Below are positions 37,854 through 50,600 of a DNA stretch of 64,000 nucleotides, one piece after another; position 1 is the first letter of the stretch; each line of letters starts with the position of its first letter. This DNA is from Papio anubis (Eukaryota; Chordata; Mammalia; Primates; Cercopithecidae). Made by a program: the position numbers and the translations under genes. The stretch spans positions 266,481-330,480 of the forward strand of contig NW_022167523.1 of the NCBI RefSeq assembly GCF_008728515.1. The letters run 5' to 3'. The notes under the pieces were generated by a model. The model saw only the letters and a list, made by a program, of their open reading frames with translations. It did not search any database and was not told where the DNA came from.

Positions 37854-38455
37854 CTTGTGGTTTTATCTGCCTCTTGGTCTTGAGATGATGTGATGTAATT
37901 GATGGGGTTCTCCTTGTGTAGGTGTCCTTTCCTGTTTGATAGTTTTCCTTCTAACAGTCAGGACTCCCAGCTGTAGGTCTGTTGGGATATCGCTTGAGGT
38001 CCACTCCAGCACCTGCCTGTAGTACTCAGCAGCAGGCAGAGGCTGCAGAAGAGACATTTCAGTCAGCGAAAAACGTCTGATTCTTGCTTTGGAAGCTTCC
38101 TCTCCTCAGGGGTGTACTCTCACCTCTGCAGGGGTGGCTGACTGGCCCTAGTGTGGGATGTCTCCCAGTTAGGGGCTACTCAGGGGTCAGGTGGGACCCA
38201 CTTGAGCAGGCAGTCTGTCCGCTCCCTCATCTCTGTAGCCTCCATGTTGGGAGATCCACTGCTCTCTTCAAAGCTGTCAGACAGAGTCGCTATGCCTGCA
38301 GAGGTTTCCTCAAGGCTTTGTTGCTAAGCTGTTGTTGTGCCCTGTCCCCAGAGGTGGAGTCTCAGTTGAAAATGCAGAAATCACCGGTCTTCTGTGTCGC
38401 TGGCACTGGGAGTTGGAGACTGGAGCTGTTCCTATTCGGCCATCTTGCTCCGCCC
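37854..38455 (-). promoter_or_regulatory. L1 copy 6 5' UTR with internal deletion
   Basis: GC-richer block ending at the intact L1 5' terminus. On the minus strand it passes from GATTTCTGCATTTTCAACTG directly into a section equal to copy 3 near 15,338, so several hundred bases present in copy 3 are absent. The remaining length is ~600 bp against ~1,040 bp in copy 3. This could be an internal deletion or a retrotransposed spliced or template-switched RNA. The plus-strand frame at 38,084-38,626 is not a gene; it runs from L1 into satellite. Confidence 0.65.
38439..38447 (-). promoter_or_regulatory. YY1 site at the L1 copy 6 5' end
   Basis: The minus strand reads CAAGATGGC nine bases from the element's 5' end. 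This is the known YY1-binding core that positions L1 transcription initiation. It is intact here although the element has lost its 3' two thirds, so the promoter would read leftward into broken L1 and then plus-oriented satellite. Activity is not implied. Confidence 0.65.
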
Positions 38456-41400
38456 TCCATGAAAGAATTTTCAAGCTGCGTAATGTATGGAAGGCTTTAT
38501 CTATGTGAGATGAATAAACATATGTATCACAAAGCGGTTTCACAGAAAACTTCTTTCCAATTTTTGTCTGAGGATATTTCCTTTTTCAACATAGCCGTCC
38601 ATATACTCCCGAATGTCCCTTGGTAGCTTTTTCTCCAAAAGGGACTCCCCAGTCCTCTATGAGAAGAAAGGTATAATTCTGTGAGTGGAATTCACACGTC
38701 ACAAAGCAGCTCCTCGGAAAGTTTCTCTCCAGTTTCTATCTGAACATATTTCCGTTTTCACCACAAGGCACAAAGCGCTCCCGAATATCCATTCACAGAT
38801 TAAACACAGTGTTAGAATACTGCTCAATGAAAAGAGAAGCTTAACTGTGGGAGTGGAATTCACAAGACACAGAGCAGTTTCACAGAAAACTTCCTTCTTT
38901 ATTTTAACTGAGGGTATTCGTTTTTAAGCATATTGTAAAGAGCGTTCCCAAATGTCCTTTCACAGGTTCCACAGAAACAGTGATATCAAACTACTCAATC
39001 CAAAGAATGATTTGACTCTATGAGATGAATAAACACATCACAAAGCAGTTAGTTAGAAAGGTTTTCTCCAGTTTTCATCGGAAGACATTTCCTTGCTCAC
39101 CACAGGCCTCCAGGCACCACTTAATATCCCTTCGCAGATTCCACCAAGACAGAGTTTCCAAACTGGGCAAAGTAGAGTAAGCTTTAACTCTGTGAAAGAA
39201 ATGCACATATCAGAGAGCAGTTTCTTGGAACGCTTCTTTCTCGGTTTTATTTGAGGATATTTCACTTTTCGCCATAGTCTTCAATGCGCTCTGAAATATC
39301 ACATTTTCGGATTTACAGGAACAGTGTTCAAACACTGCCTTATGAGAAAAGAGGTATAATTCCCTGAGTGAAATGCACACATCACAAAGCAGAGTCTCAG
39401 ACAGTTTCTCTCCAGTTTTTATCTGAAGGGATTTCCTTTTTCACCATAGGCGTGAAAGTGCTCCCGAATGTCCCTTCGCAGATCCGTACATGATGGAGTT
39501 TCCAAGTTATGTAATGTAAAGAAAGTTTTATCTATGTGGGTTGAATAAACATATCTATCACAAAGCAGTTTCACAGAAACCTTCTTTCAAGTTTTTGTCT
39601 GAGGATATTTCCTTTTTCACCATAGCCGTCCATATACGCCCGAATGTCCCTTGGTAGCGTTTTCTCCAAAAAGGATTCCCCAATCCTCTATGAGAAGAAA
39701 GATATAACTCTGTGAGTGGAATGCACACATCACAAAGCAGCTCATCGGAAAGCTTCTCTCCAGTTTCTATGTGAAGATAATTTCGTTTTTACCATAAACC
39801 TCAAAGCACTCCTGAATCTCCCTTTGCAGACTAAACAAAAAGAGTGATACAATACTGCTCTGTCCATGAAAGAGTTTCCAAACTACATAATTTTAAGAAA
39901 GCTTTATCGATGTGAGACAAATAAACATAGCACAGAGCAGTTTCACAGAAAGCTTCTTTCCATTTTTTGTCTGTGGCTATTTCCCTTTTTACCATAGGCA
40001 TCAATATGCTCCTGAATATCCCTTGGTATCTCTTTCTCCAAAAGGGTTTCCCCGATGCTGTATTAGAAGAGAGGTATAACACTGTGAGTGGAATGCACAC
40101 GTCACAAAGCAGGTTCTCAGAGAGCTTCTCTCCAGTTTCTTTCTGAACATATTTATTTTTCCACTGTAAGCCTCAAAGTGTTCCCGAATATCCCTTTGCA
40201 CGCTAAACATAAGCAGTGTTAGAAAACTGTTCAATGAAAGAGAAGCTTAACCGAGTGAGAGAAATTCACACAAGACATAGCAGTTTCACAGAAAGCTTCC
40301 TTCTCGTTTTCATCTGAGGATATTTCTTTCTCCATATTCTAATGAGCGTTCCCAAACGTCCTTTCTCAGGTTCCACAGAAACAGTGATTTCAAACTGCTC
40401 AATAGAAAGAATGATTTAACTCTATGAGATGAATACACACATCACAAAGCAGTTGCTCAGAAAGCTTCTCTCCAGTTTTCATCGGACTACATGCCACTGC
40501 TCAACAAGGGCCTCTGGGTGTCACAAAATATCCCTCAACGGATTCCTCAAAGACAGAGATTCTGAACTGGGCAATGTAGAGAAAGCTTTAACTCTGTGAA
40601 ATGAATGCACATGTCAAAGAGCAGTTTCTTGGAACGCATCTTTCTGGGTTTTATTGTGGAGAGTTCACTTTTCGTCATAGTCTTCAATGCGCTCCGAAAT
40701 ATAACGTTTTTGGTTTTACAGGAACAGTGTTCAAACACTGCATTATGAGAAAAGAGGTATACCTCCCTGAGTGGAATGCACACATCACAAAGTAGATTCA
40801 CAGAAAGCTTCCTTCCCGTTTTTATCTGAAGACACTTCTTTTTTATGATAGTCCAGAATGTGCTACAAATGTCCCTTCGCGGATCTGTCTCTGACAGAGT
40901 TTCCAAGCTGCGTAATGTAAAGAAAGCTTTATCTAAGTGAGATGAATACACATATCACAGAGCAGTTTCACAGAAAGCTTCTCTCCAGTTTTTGTCTGGG
41001 GCAATTTCCCTTTTCAACACAGGCGTCAATACGCTCCAGAATATACCTTCGTACATTTTCTACAAAAGGATTTTCCCGATGCTGTATGAGAAAAGAGGTA
41101 TAACACTGTGAGTGGAATGCAAACATCCAAAGCAGTTCCTCGGAAAGCTTCTCTCAAATTTGTATCTGAACGTAATTCCTTTTTCACTGTAAACCTCAAA
41201 GTGCTCCTGAATATCCCTTCATAGGCTAATCATAACCAGTGTTAGAAAACTGTTCAATGAAAAGAGAAGCTTAAGTGAGTGAATGGAATTCACACGACAC
41301 ATAGTAGTTTCACAGAACACTTCCTTCTCTTTTTTCTCTGAGGATATTTCTTTCTCCACATTCTAAAGAGCCTTCCAAAATGTAATTCCTCAGATTCCAC

Positions 41401-41807
41401 AGAAACAGTGATTTTAAACTGCTCAATCCAAAGAATGGTTTAACTCTATGAGATGAATATACACATTACAAAGCACTTGCTCAGAAAGCTTCTTTCCAGT
41501 TTTCATTGGAAGGTATTTCGTTGCTCATCACAGGCCTCCAGGCACCACTTAATATCCCTTCGCAGATTCCTCAAAGACAGGATTTCCAAACTGCACAATG
41601 TAGAGTAAGCTTTAACTCTGTGAAATGAATGCACATATCAGAGAGTAGTTTCTTGGAACACTTCTTTCTACGTTTTATTTGAGGATATTTCACTTTTTGC
41701 CATAGTCTTCAATGCGCTCCGAAATACAACTTTTTCGGTTTTACAGGAACAGTGTTCCAACACTGCCTTATGAGAAAAGAGGTATAACTGCCTCAGTGGA
41801 ATGCACG

Positions 41808-42992
41808 CATCACAAAGCAGTTTCTCAGAAAGCTTCTTTCTGGTTTTTATCTAAATATATTTCCTTTTTCACCATATTCCTGAATGTGCTCCCGTATGTC
41901 CTTTCACGGATCCGTCCATGACGGAGTCTCCAGGCTGTATAATGTAAAGAAACCTTTATCTACGTGAATAAAGATAGCTAAAAGCAGATTCACAGAAAGA
42001 TTCTTTCCAGGTTTTATCTGAAGATATTTCCTTTTTCACCAAAGTCGCGAATCTGCTCGTGAAAGTCCTTCCGCGGATCCGTCCATGAAAGAGTTTCCAA
42101 GCTGCGTAATGTAAAGAAAGCTTTCACTATGTGAGATGGATACAGATATCACAGAACAGTTTCACAGAAAGCTTCTTTCGAGTTTTTGCCTGAGGTTTTT
42201 TACCTATTCACCATAGGCATCAATATGCTCCCTAATATCCTTTGGTACCTTTTCCTCCAAAAGGGATTCACCACTGCTGTATGAGAAGAGAGGTATAACA
42301 TTCTGAGCAGAATGCACACGTCACAAAGCAGTTCCTTGGAATGCTTCTCTCCAGTTTCGATCTGAACATATTTCTTTTTCACCGTAAGCCTCAAAGCGCT
42401 CCCGAATATCCCTTGGCATGCTAAACCTAAACAGTGTTAGAAAACTGCTCAATGAAAAGAGAAGCTTAATTGAGGTAGAGGAATTCACACGACACATAGC
42501 AATTTCACAGAAAGCTTCCTTCCGGTTTTTATCTGAAGATATTTCTTCCTCCATATTTTAAAGAGCGTTCCCAAACGTCCTTCCTCAGATTCCACAGAAA
42601 CAGTGATTTCAAACTGCTCAATCCAAAGAATGATTTAATTCTATAACATGAAAACACACGTCACAAAGCAGTTGTTCAGAAAGCTTCTCTCCAGTTTTCA
42701 ACAGAAGACATTTCCTTGCTCACCACAGGCCACTTAATATTCCTTCGTAGATTCCTCAAAGACAGAGTTTCCAAACTTGGCAATGTAGAAATAAGCTTTA
42801 TCCCTGTGAAATGAATGCACATAACAGAGAGCAGTTTCTTGGAACATTTCTTTCTGGGTTTTATTGGAGGATATTTCACTTTCACCATAGTCTTCAATGC
42901 GCTCCGAAATATCACTTTTTCAGTTTTACAGGAACAGTGTTCAAATATTGCTTTGTGAGAAAAGAGGTATAACTCCCTGAGTGGAATGCACA
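41808..42992 (-). repeat. Representative heptamer unit m1-m2x-m2y-m3-m4-m5-m6 (~1,185 bp)
   Basis: From CATCACA at 41,808 to the next equivalent at 42,993. It contains seven monomers because the single m2 of the hexamer is replaced by m2x (near 41,975: AAGCAGATTCACAG start and TCCATGAAAGAGTTTCC) and m2y (near 42,150: start GAACAGTTTCACAG, ATCAATATGCTCCC, then TGCTGTATGAGAAGAGAGG). The same seven-type order follows L1-free at other points, for example from ~48,470. Confidence 0.78.
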
Positions 42993-44184
42993 CATCACAA
43001 AGCAGTTTCTCAGAAAGCTTCTCTCCAGTTTTTTATCTGAAGATATTTCATTTTTCACAATAGGCCTGAATGTGCTTCTGAATATCCCTACATGGATCCA
43101 TCCATGACAGTTTTTCCAAGCTGTGTAATGTAAAGAAAGCTTTATCTATGTGAGATGAATAAACATAGCAAAATGTAGCTTCACAGAAAGCTTCTTTCCA
43201 GTTTTTATCGGAAGATATTTCCTTCTTCACCACAATCCTGAATTTGCTCCCAAATGTCCCTTCGCGGTTCCATCCATAACAGAATTTCCAAGCTGCGTAA
43301 TGTAAAGAAAGCTTCATCTGTGTGAGATGAACACACATGTCACAGATCAGTTTCACAGAAAGCTTCTTTCTGGTTTTTTCTGAGGCTATTTCCTTTTTCA
43401 CCATAGGCGTCCATATGCTCCTGAACATCCCTTGGTACCGTTTTCTCCAAAAGCGTTTCTCTGATGTTGTATGAGAAGAGAGGTATAACACTGTGAGTTG
43501 AATGCACTCATCACAAAGCAGTCCCTTGGTAAGCTTCTCCGAAGTTTCTATTTCAACATATTTCCTTTTTCACCATAAGACTCAAAGTGCTGCTGAATAT
43601 CCCTTCGCTGGCTAAACATAAACAGTATTAGAAAACTGCCCCATGAAAAGAGAAACTTAACGGAGCAAGTGGAATTCACATGACACAGAGCAGTTTCACA
43701 GAAAGCTACTTTCTGGTTTTTATCTGAGGGTATTCCTTTTTCAGCATATTCTAAAAGGGTACCCAAATGTCCTTTCTCAGGTTCCACAGAAACACTGATT
43801 TCAAACTGCTCAATCCAAGGAATGATTTAACTCTGTGAGACGAATACACACATCACAAAGCAGTTGCTCAGAAAGTTTCTCTCTGATTTTTATCTGAAAA
43901 TATTTCCCTTTTCACCATAGGCCTGAATGTGCTCCCTAATGTCCCTTCACGGATCCATCCATGACGGAGTTCAAAAACTACGTATTATAAAGAAAGTTTG
44001 ATCTATGTGAGATTAATAAAAATAGCAAAAAGCAGACTCACAGAAAGCTTATTTCTAGTTTTTAATCTGAAGATATTTCCTTTTTCACCATATGCTCCTG
44101 AATATCCCTTCACAGAACCCTCCATGACAGATTTTCCAACCTGCATAATGTAAAGAGAGTTTTATCTATGTGAAATGAATACAA

Positions 44185-44230
44185 ATATCACAGAACAGTT
44201 TCACAGAAAGGGTCTCCCTGATGCAGTATG
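44185..44230 (-). repeat. Deleted m2y monomer, copy C (junction region)
   Basis: Minus-oriented array. Top strand reads CAGAACAGTTTCACAGAAAG, then GGTCTCCCTGATGC. Reverse-complement equivalent of copies A and B, with the same breakpoints and the linked GAACAG variant. Confidence 0.8.
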
Positions 44231-44949
44231 AGAAGAGAAGTATAACACTGTGAGTGGAATGCACACGTCACAAAGCAGCTCCTCGGAAAGCTTCTCTCCC
44301 ATTTCTATCTGAACATATTTCCTTTTTCTCCATAATCCTCAAAGCTCTCCCGAATATCCCTTCGTACGCTAAGCACAAACAGTGCTAGAAAACTGCTTAA
44401 TGAAAAGAGAAGCTTAACTGAGCGAGAGGAATTAACACGACACAAAGCAGTTTCACAGAAAGCTTCCTTGTGGTTTTTATCTGAGGATATTTCTTTCTCC
44501 ATATTCTAAAGAGCATTCCCAAATGTCCTTTCTCAGGTTCCACAGAAACAGTGATTGCAAACAGCTCAATCCAAATAATTATTTAACGGTATGAGATGAA
44601 TACACACATCAGAAAGCAGTTCCTCAGAAAACTTCTCTCCAGTTTTCAACAGAAGACATTTCATTGCTCACCCCAGGCCTCTGGGTGCCACTTAATATCC
44701 CTTTACATATTCCTCAAAGACAGAGTTTCCTAACTGGGCAATGTAGAGCAAACTGTAACTCTGTAAAATTAATGTACTTATCAGGAGAAGTTTCTTGGAA
44801 CGCTTCTTTCTGGGTTTTCTGTTAGGATAGTTTACTTCTCGCCATAGTCTTCATTGCGATCTGAAATATCACATTTTCAGTTTTATAGGAACAGTGTTCA
44901 AAGACTGCCTTATTAGAAAAAAGGTATAACTCCTTGAGTGAAATGCACA

Positions 44950-45631
44950 CATCACAAAAGCAGTTTCTCAGAAAGTTTCTCTCCAGTTTTTATCTGAAGA
45001 TATTTCCATTTTCTCCATAGTTCTGAATGTGCTCCCAAATATCCCTTCGCGAATGTGTCCCTGACAGATTTTCCAAGGTGTGTAATGTAAAGAAAGGTTT
45101 ATCTACGTGAGATGAATACACATAGCACAGAGCAGTTTCACAGAAAGCTTCTTTCCAGTTTTTGTGGAGGATATTTCCCTTTTCACCATACTCGTCAATA
45201 TGCTCCTGGATATCCCTTGGTACCTCTTTTCCAAAAGGGTTTCTCCGATGCTGTATGAGAAGAGAGGTATAACACTGTGAGTGGAATGCACACGTCACAA
45301 AGCAGTTCCTCGGAAAGCTTATCTCCAGTTTCTATCTGAACATATATCCTTTTTCACTGTAAGCCTCAAATTGCTCCCGAATATCCCTTCTCATGCTAAA
45401 CATACACAGTGTTAGAAAACTGTTCAATGAAAAGAGAAGCTTAACTGAGTGAGAAGAATTCACACGACACATAGTAGTTTCACAGAAAGCTTCCTTCTGA
45501 TTTTTATCTGAGGACATTTCTTTCTGCATATTCAAAAGAGAGTTCCCAAATGTCCTTCCTCAGATTCCACAGAAGCAGTGATTCCAAACTGTTCATTCCA
45601 AAGAGTAGTTTAACTCTGAGATGAATACACA
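44950..45631 (-). repeat. Tetramer unit m1-m2y-m3-m4 (~682 bp)
   Basis: Four monomers between two m1 starts (CATCACA at 44,950 and 45,632). m4 at ~45,475-45,630 is followed directly by an m1 (TTTCTCAG start and CTGAATTTGCTCCCG), skipping m5 and m6. The junction lies in the shared CATCACAAAGCAGTT segment, as expected for unequal crossover in register. Confidence 0.78.
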
Positions 45632-46657
45632 CATCACAAAGCAGTTTCTCAGAAAACTTCCCTCCAGTTTTTATCTGAAAATATTTCCATTTTCACCATA
45701 GTCCTGAATTTGCTCCCGAACGTCCATTCGTGGATCCATCCGTGACAGAGTTTCCAAGCTGCGTAATGTAAAGAAAGCTTTATCTATGTGAGATGAATAC
45801 ACATATCACAGAGCAGTTTCAAAGAAAGATTCTTTCCAGTTTTTGTCACAGGCTATTTCCCTTTTCACCATAGACGTCAAGATGTTCCCGGATATCTCTT
45901 GGTACCTTTTTCTCCAAAAGGGTTTGCCCGATGGTCTATGAGAAGAGAGGTGTAGCACTGTGAGTGGAATGCACATGACACAAAGCAGTTCCTTGGAAAT
46001 CTCTCCAGTTTCTATCTGAACATATTTAATTTCTCTCCATGAGCCTCAAATCGCTCCCGAATATCCCTTCGCACACTAAACATAAACAGTGTTAGAAAAT
46101 CGCTCAATTGCAAAAGAAGCTTAACTGAGTGAGAGGAATTCACACAACGCATAGTAGTTTCACAGAAAGCTTCCTTCTGATTTTTATCTGAGGATATTTC
46201 TTTCTCCATATTCAAAAGAGTGTTCCCAAATGTCCTTCCTCAGATTTCACAGAAGCAGTGATTTCAAACTGCTCAATCCAAAGAATGGTTTAACTCTGTG
46301 AGATGAATACACACATCACAAAGCAGTTGCTAAGAAAGCTTCTTTCCAGTTTTCAACGGATAACGTTTCCTTCCTCTCCACAGGCCTCTGGACGCTGCTT
46401 AATATCCTTTCGTAGATTCCTCAAAGACAGAGTTTCCAAACTGGTCAATATAGAGTAAGTTTTATCTCTGTGAAATGAATGCACATATCAGAGAGCAGTT
46501 TGTTGGAACGCTTCTTTCTGGGTTTTATTTGAGGATCGTTCACTTTTCACCATAGTCTTCACTGCGCTCTGAAATATCACTGATTCGATTTTACAGGAAC
46601 AGTGCTCAAACACTGCCTTATGAGAAAAGAAATATAACTTCCTGAGTGGAATGCTCA
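45632..46657 (-). repeat. Tandem hexamer pair, left copy (~1,026 bp)
   Basis: m1-m2y-m3-m4-m5-m6. It shares private variants with the following unit (46,658-47,633): TCAAGATG in m2y, GGTTTGCCCGAT in m2y, TAGCACTGTGAG, CATATTTAATTTCT in m3 and CAATTGCAAAAGAAGC at the end of m3. The offset is ~1,029 bp. These variants are absent from the other units I compared, so the two units come from a local duplication. Confidence 0.75.
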
Positions 46658-47633
46658 CATCACAAAGCAGTTTCTCAGAAAGCTTCCCTCCAGTTTTTAT
46701 CTGAAGACATTTCCATTTTCATCATAGTCCTGAATTTGCTCCCGAATGTCCCTTCGCGGATACGTCCATGACAGAGTTTCCAAGCTGCATAATGTAAAGA
46801 ACGCTTTATCTATGTGAGATGAATACATATATCACAAAGCAGTTTCACAGAAAGATTCTTTCCAGTTTTTGTCAGAGGCTATTTCCCTTTTCACCATAGA
46901 CATCAAGATGCTCCCAGATATCCCTTCGTACTTTTTTCTCCCGAAGGGTTTGCCCGATTATGTATGAGAAGAGAGGTATAGCACTGTGAGTGGAATGCAC
47001 ACGACACAAAGCAGTTCCTGGGGAAGTTTCTCTCCAGTTTCTCTCTGAACATATTTAATTTCTCACCGTGAGCCTCAAAGCGCTCCTGAATATCGCTTTG
47101 CACACTAAACATAAACAGTGTTAGAAAACCGTGCAATTGCAAAAGAAGCTTAACTGAGTGAGAGGAATTCACACGACACATAGCAGTTTCACAGAAAACT
47201 TCCTTCTGGTTTTTATCTGAGGATATTTCTTTCTCCATATTCTTAAGAGTGTTCCCAAATGTCCTTAATCAAATTCCTCAGAAACAGTGATTTCAAACTG
47301 CTCAATCCAAAGAATGCTTTAACTCTATGAGATGAATACACACATCACAAAGCAGGTGCTCAGAAAGCTTATCTCCAGTTTTCATCGGAAGACATTTCCT
47401 TGTTCATCGGAGGCCTCCAGGCACCACTTAATATCCCTTCTCAGATTCATCAAAGACAGAGTTTCCAAATTCGGCAATTTACAGTAAACTTTAACACCGG
47501 ATATTACACTTTTCACCGTAGTCCTCATTGCGCACCAAAATATCACTCTTTCGTTTTTACAGGAACAGTGTTCAAACACTGCCTTATGAGAAAAGATGTA
47601 TAACACCCTGAGTAAAAGGCACACATCACAAAA
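46658..47633 (-). repeat. Tandem hexamer pair, right copy (m6 truncated)
   Basis: Right partner of the unit at 45,632-46,657 with the same private variants. Its m6 is shortened by ~50 bp near 47,490-47,505 (m5 end running into GGATATTACACTTTTCACC), giving ~976 bp in place of ~1,026. Confidence 0.7.
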
Positions 47634-50600
47634 CAGTTTCTCAGAAAGCTTCTTTAAACCTTCTGTCTTAGGATATTTCCTTTTTTGTCATTGCCGTCCA
47701 TATACTCGTGATTGTCCATTGGTCACTTTTTCTCCAAAAGGGATTTCACAATCCTTTATGAGACGAAAGGTATAACTCTATGAGTGGAATGCACATGTCA
47801 CAAAACAGGTTCTCGGAAAGCTTCTCTCCAGTTTCTATCTGAAGATATTTCCGTTTTCACCGTAAGCCTCAAAGCCCTCCAAATATCCCTCCGCAGACTA
47901 AACACAGTGTTAGAATACTGCTCAATGAAAAGTGAAGCTGAACTGTACGAGTGGAATTCATGCAACACAGAGCCGTTTCACAGAAAGCTTCCTTCTGGTT
48001 TTTATCTGAGGGTATTTCTTTTGTAGCATATTCTAAAGAGCACTCCCAAATGTCCTTTCTCAAGTTAAACAGAAACAGTGATTTCAAACTGCTCAATCCA
48101 AAGAATGGTTTAACTCTATGAGATGAATACACACGTAACAAACCAGTTTCTCAGTAAGCATCTCTCCAGTTTTCAATGGAAGACATTTCCTTGCTCACCA
48201 CAGGCCTCCGGGTGCCACTTAATATCCCTTCGCAGATACCTCAAAGACAGAGTTTCCAAACTGGGCAATGTAGAGTAAGCTTTACCTCTGTGAACTGAAT
48301 GCACATATCAGAAAGCAGTTTATTGAAATGCTTCTTTATGGGTTTTATTTGACGAGAGTTCACTTTTTGAAACAGTCTTCAATGCACTCCGAAATATCGT
48401 ATTTTTGGTTTTACAGGAACAGTGTTCAAACACTGCCTTATGAGAAAAGAGGTATAACACCCTGAGTGGAATGCACACATCACAAAGCAGTTCCTCAGAA
48501 AGCTTCTCTCCAGTTTTTATTTGAAGATATTTCCTTTTTCGCCAGAGTCCTGAGTGTGCTCCCAAATGTCCCATCGCAGATCCGTCCATGATAGAGTTTC
48601 CAAGATGCGTAATGTAAGAAAGCTTTATCTATGTGAAATCAATGAACTAGCAAAAAAAGATTCACAGAAAGTTTCTTTCTAGTTTTTATCTGAAGATATT
48701 TCCTTTTTCACCATAGTCCTGAATGTGCTCCCAAATGTCCCTTCATGGATCCATTCATGACGAAGTTTCCAAACTCCATAATATAAGGAAACTTTTATCT
48801 TTGTGACATGAATTCACATATCACAGAGCAGTTTCACAGAAAGCTTCTTTCCAGTTTTTGTCTGAGGCTATTTCCCTTTTCACCATAGTCCTGAATGTGC
48901 ACTCAAATATCCCTTGGCACCATTTTCTCTAAAAGGATTTCCCTGATGCTGTATGAGAAGAAAGGTACAACACTGTGAGTGGAATGCACACATCACAAAG
49001 CAGTTCCTCGGAAAGCTTCTCTCCAGTTTTTATCTGAACATATTTCCTTTTCACTGCAAGCCTCAAAGCACTCCCAAATATCCCTTCACACGCTAAATAT
49101 GAACAGTGTTAGAAAACTGTTCAATGAAAAGAGAAGTTTAACTGAGTGAGAGAAATTCACACGACACATAGCAGTTTCACGCAAAGCTTCCATCTGGTTT
49201 TTATCTGAGGATATTTCTTTCTCCATATTCTAAAAAGCGTTCCAAATTGTCCTTCCTCAGGTTCCACAGAAGCAGTGATTTGAAACTGCTCAATCCAAAG
49301 TGTGGTTTAACTCTATGAGATGAATACACACATTACAAAGCAGTTGTTCAGAAAGTTTCTCTCCAGTTTTCCCCAGAAGACATTTCCTTGTTCACCACAG
49401 GCATCAAGGCGCCACTTCATATCCCTTCGCAGATTACTCAAACACAAAGTATCCAAACTGGGCAACGTAAAGTAACCTTTATCTCTGTGAAATGAATACA
49501 CATACCAGAGAGCAGTTTCTTGGAACGCTTCTTTCTGGGTTTTATTTGAGGATAGTTCACTTCTCGCCATAGTCTTCAATGCACACCAAAATATCACTTT
49601 TTTGGTTTTAGAGGAACCAGTGTTCAAACACTGCCCTATTAGAAAAGAAGTATAACTCCCTGAGTGAAATGCACACATCACCAGCAGTTTATCAGAAACC
49701 TTCTCTTCAGTTTTTATCTGAAGAGATTTACTTTTTCACAAGAGGCCTGAGTGTGCTCCCGAAAGTCCCTTCGCGGATCCGTCCATGATAGAGTTTCTGA
49801 ACGGCATAATATTAAGAAAGTTTTCTCTATGTGAGATGAATAAACATATCTATCAAAAAGCTGTTTCACAGAATACTTCTTTCCTGTTTTTTTCTGGGGA
49901 TATTTCCTTTTTCACCATAGCCGTCCATATACTCCCGAATGTCCCTTGGTAGCTTTATCTCCAAAAGGGATTCCTCAATCCCCTATGAGAAGTAATGTAT
50001 AACTCTGTGAGTGGAATGCACACCTCACAAAGCAGCTCCTTGTAAAGCTTCTCCCCAGTTTCTATCTGAAGATATTTCCGTTTTCACCATAAGCCTCAAA
50101 GCTCTCCCGAATATCCCTTTGCAAACTAAACAAAAACAGTTTTAGAATACTGCTCAATGAAAAGAGAAGCTTAACTGTGCAACTGGAATTCACATGACAC
50201 AGGGCATTTTCATAGAAAGATTCCTTCTGGTTTTTATCTGAGGGTATTTCTTTTCCAGCACATTCAAGAGAGTGTTCCCAAAAGTCCTTTCTCAGGTTCC
50301 ACAGAAACAGTGATTTCAAACTGCTCAATCCAAAGAATGATTTAACTCTATGAGATGAATACACACATCACAAAGCAGTTCTTCAGAAAGCTTCTCTCCA
50401 GTTTTCATCGGAAGACATTTCCTTGCTCAATACAGGCCTCCGGGCACCACTTAATATCCCTTTGTAAATTCCTCAAAGACAGAGTTTCCAAACTGGGCAA
50501 AGTAGTGTAAGCTTCAACTCTGTGAAATTAATGCCCATGTCAGAGAGCAGTTTCTTGAAACACTTCTTTTTGGATTTTATTTGAGGATATTTCACTTTTC

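Larger units (their letters stand above)
36306..38455 (-). mobile_element. L1 copy 6: 5' 2.1 kb of an LINE-1 at the satellite orientation switch
   Basis: Minus-strand L1 whose 5' end is at 38,455 (reading GGCGGAGCAAGATGGCCG on the minus strand). It runs through the 5' UTR, ORF1 and the first ~470 bp of ORF2, and stops at ~36,306 inside the endonuclease region with no 3' UTR and no poly(A). Loss of the 3' end is not how L1 inserts, so the left edge is a rearrangement breakpoint. Satellite to the left is plus-oriented and to the right minus-oriented. The 5' UTR is ~600 bp and appears internally deleted compared with L1 copy 3. Confidence 0.9.

Noticed and set aside
25147..38455. L1 copy 4 as the displaced 3' part of L1 copy 6
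   Set aside because: Re-inverting the block would place them in matching orientation, but copy 6 stops at a point equal to 17,390 of copy 3 and copy 4 starts at a point equal to ~19,250; satellite would still separate them, and copy 4 is much less decayed.
38084..38626. A 180-codon plus-strand open frame as a gene
   Set aside because: It begins antisense in the L1 copy 6 5' UTR and continues across the insertion boundary into alpha satellite, so it is a chance fusion.
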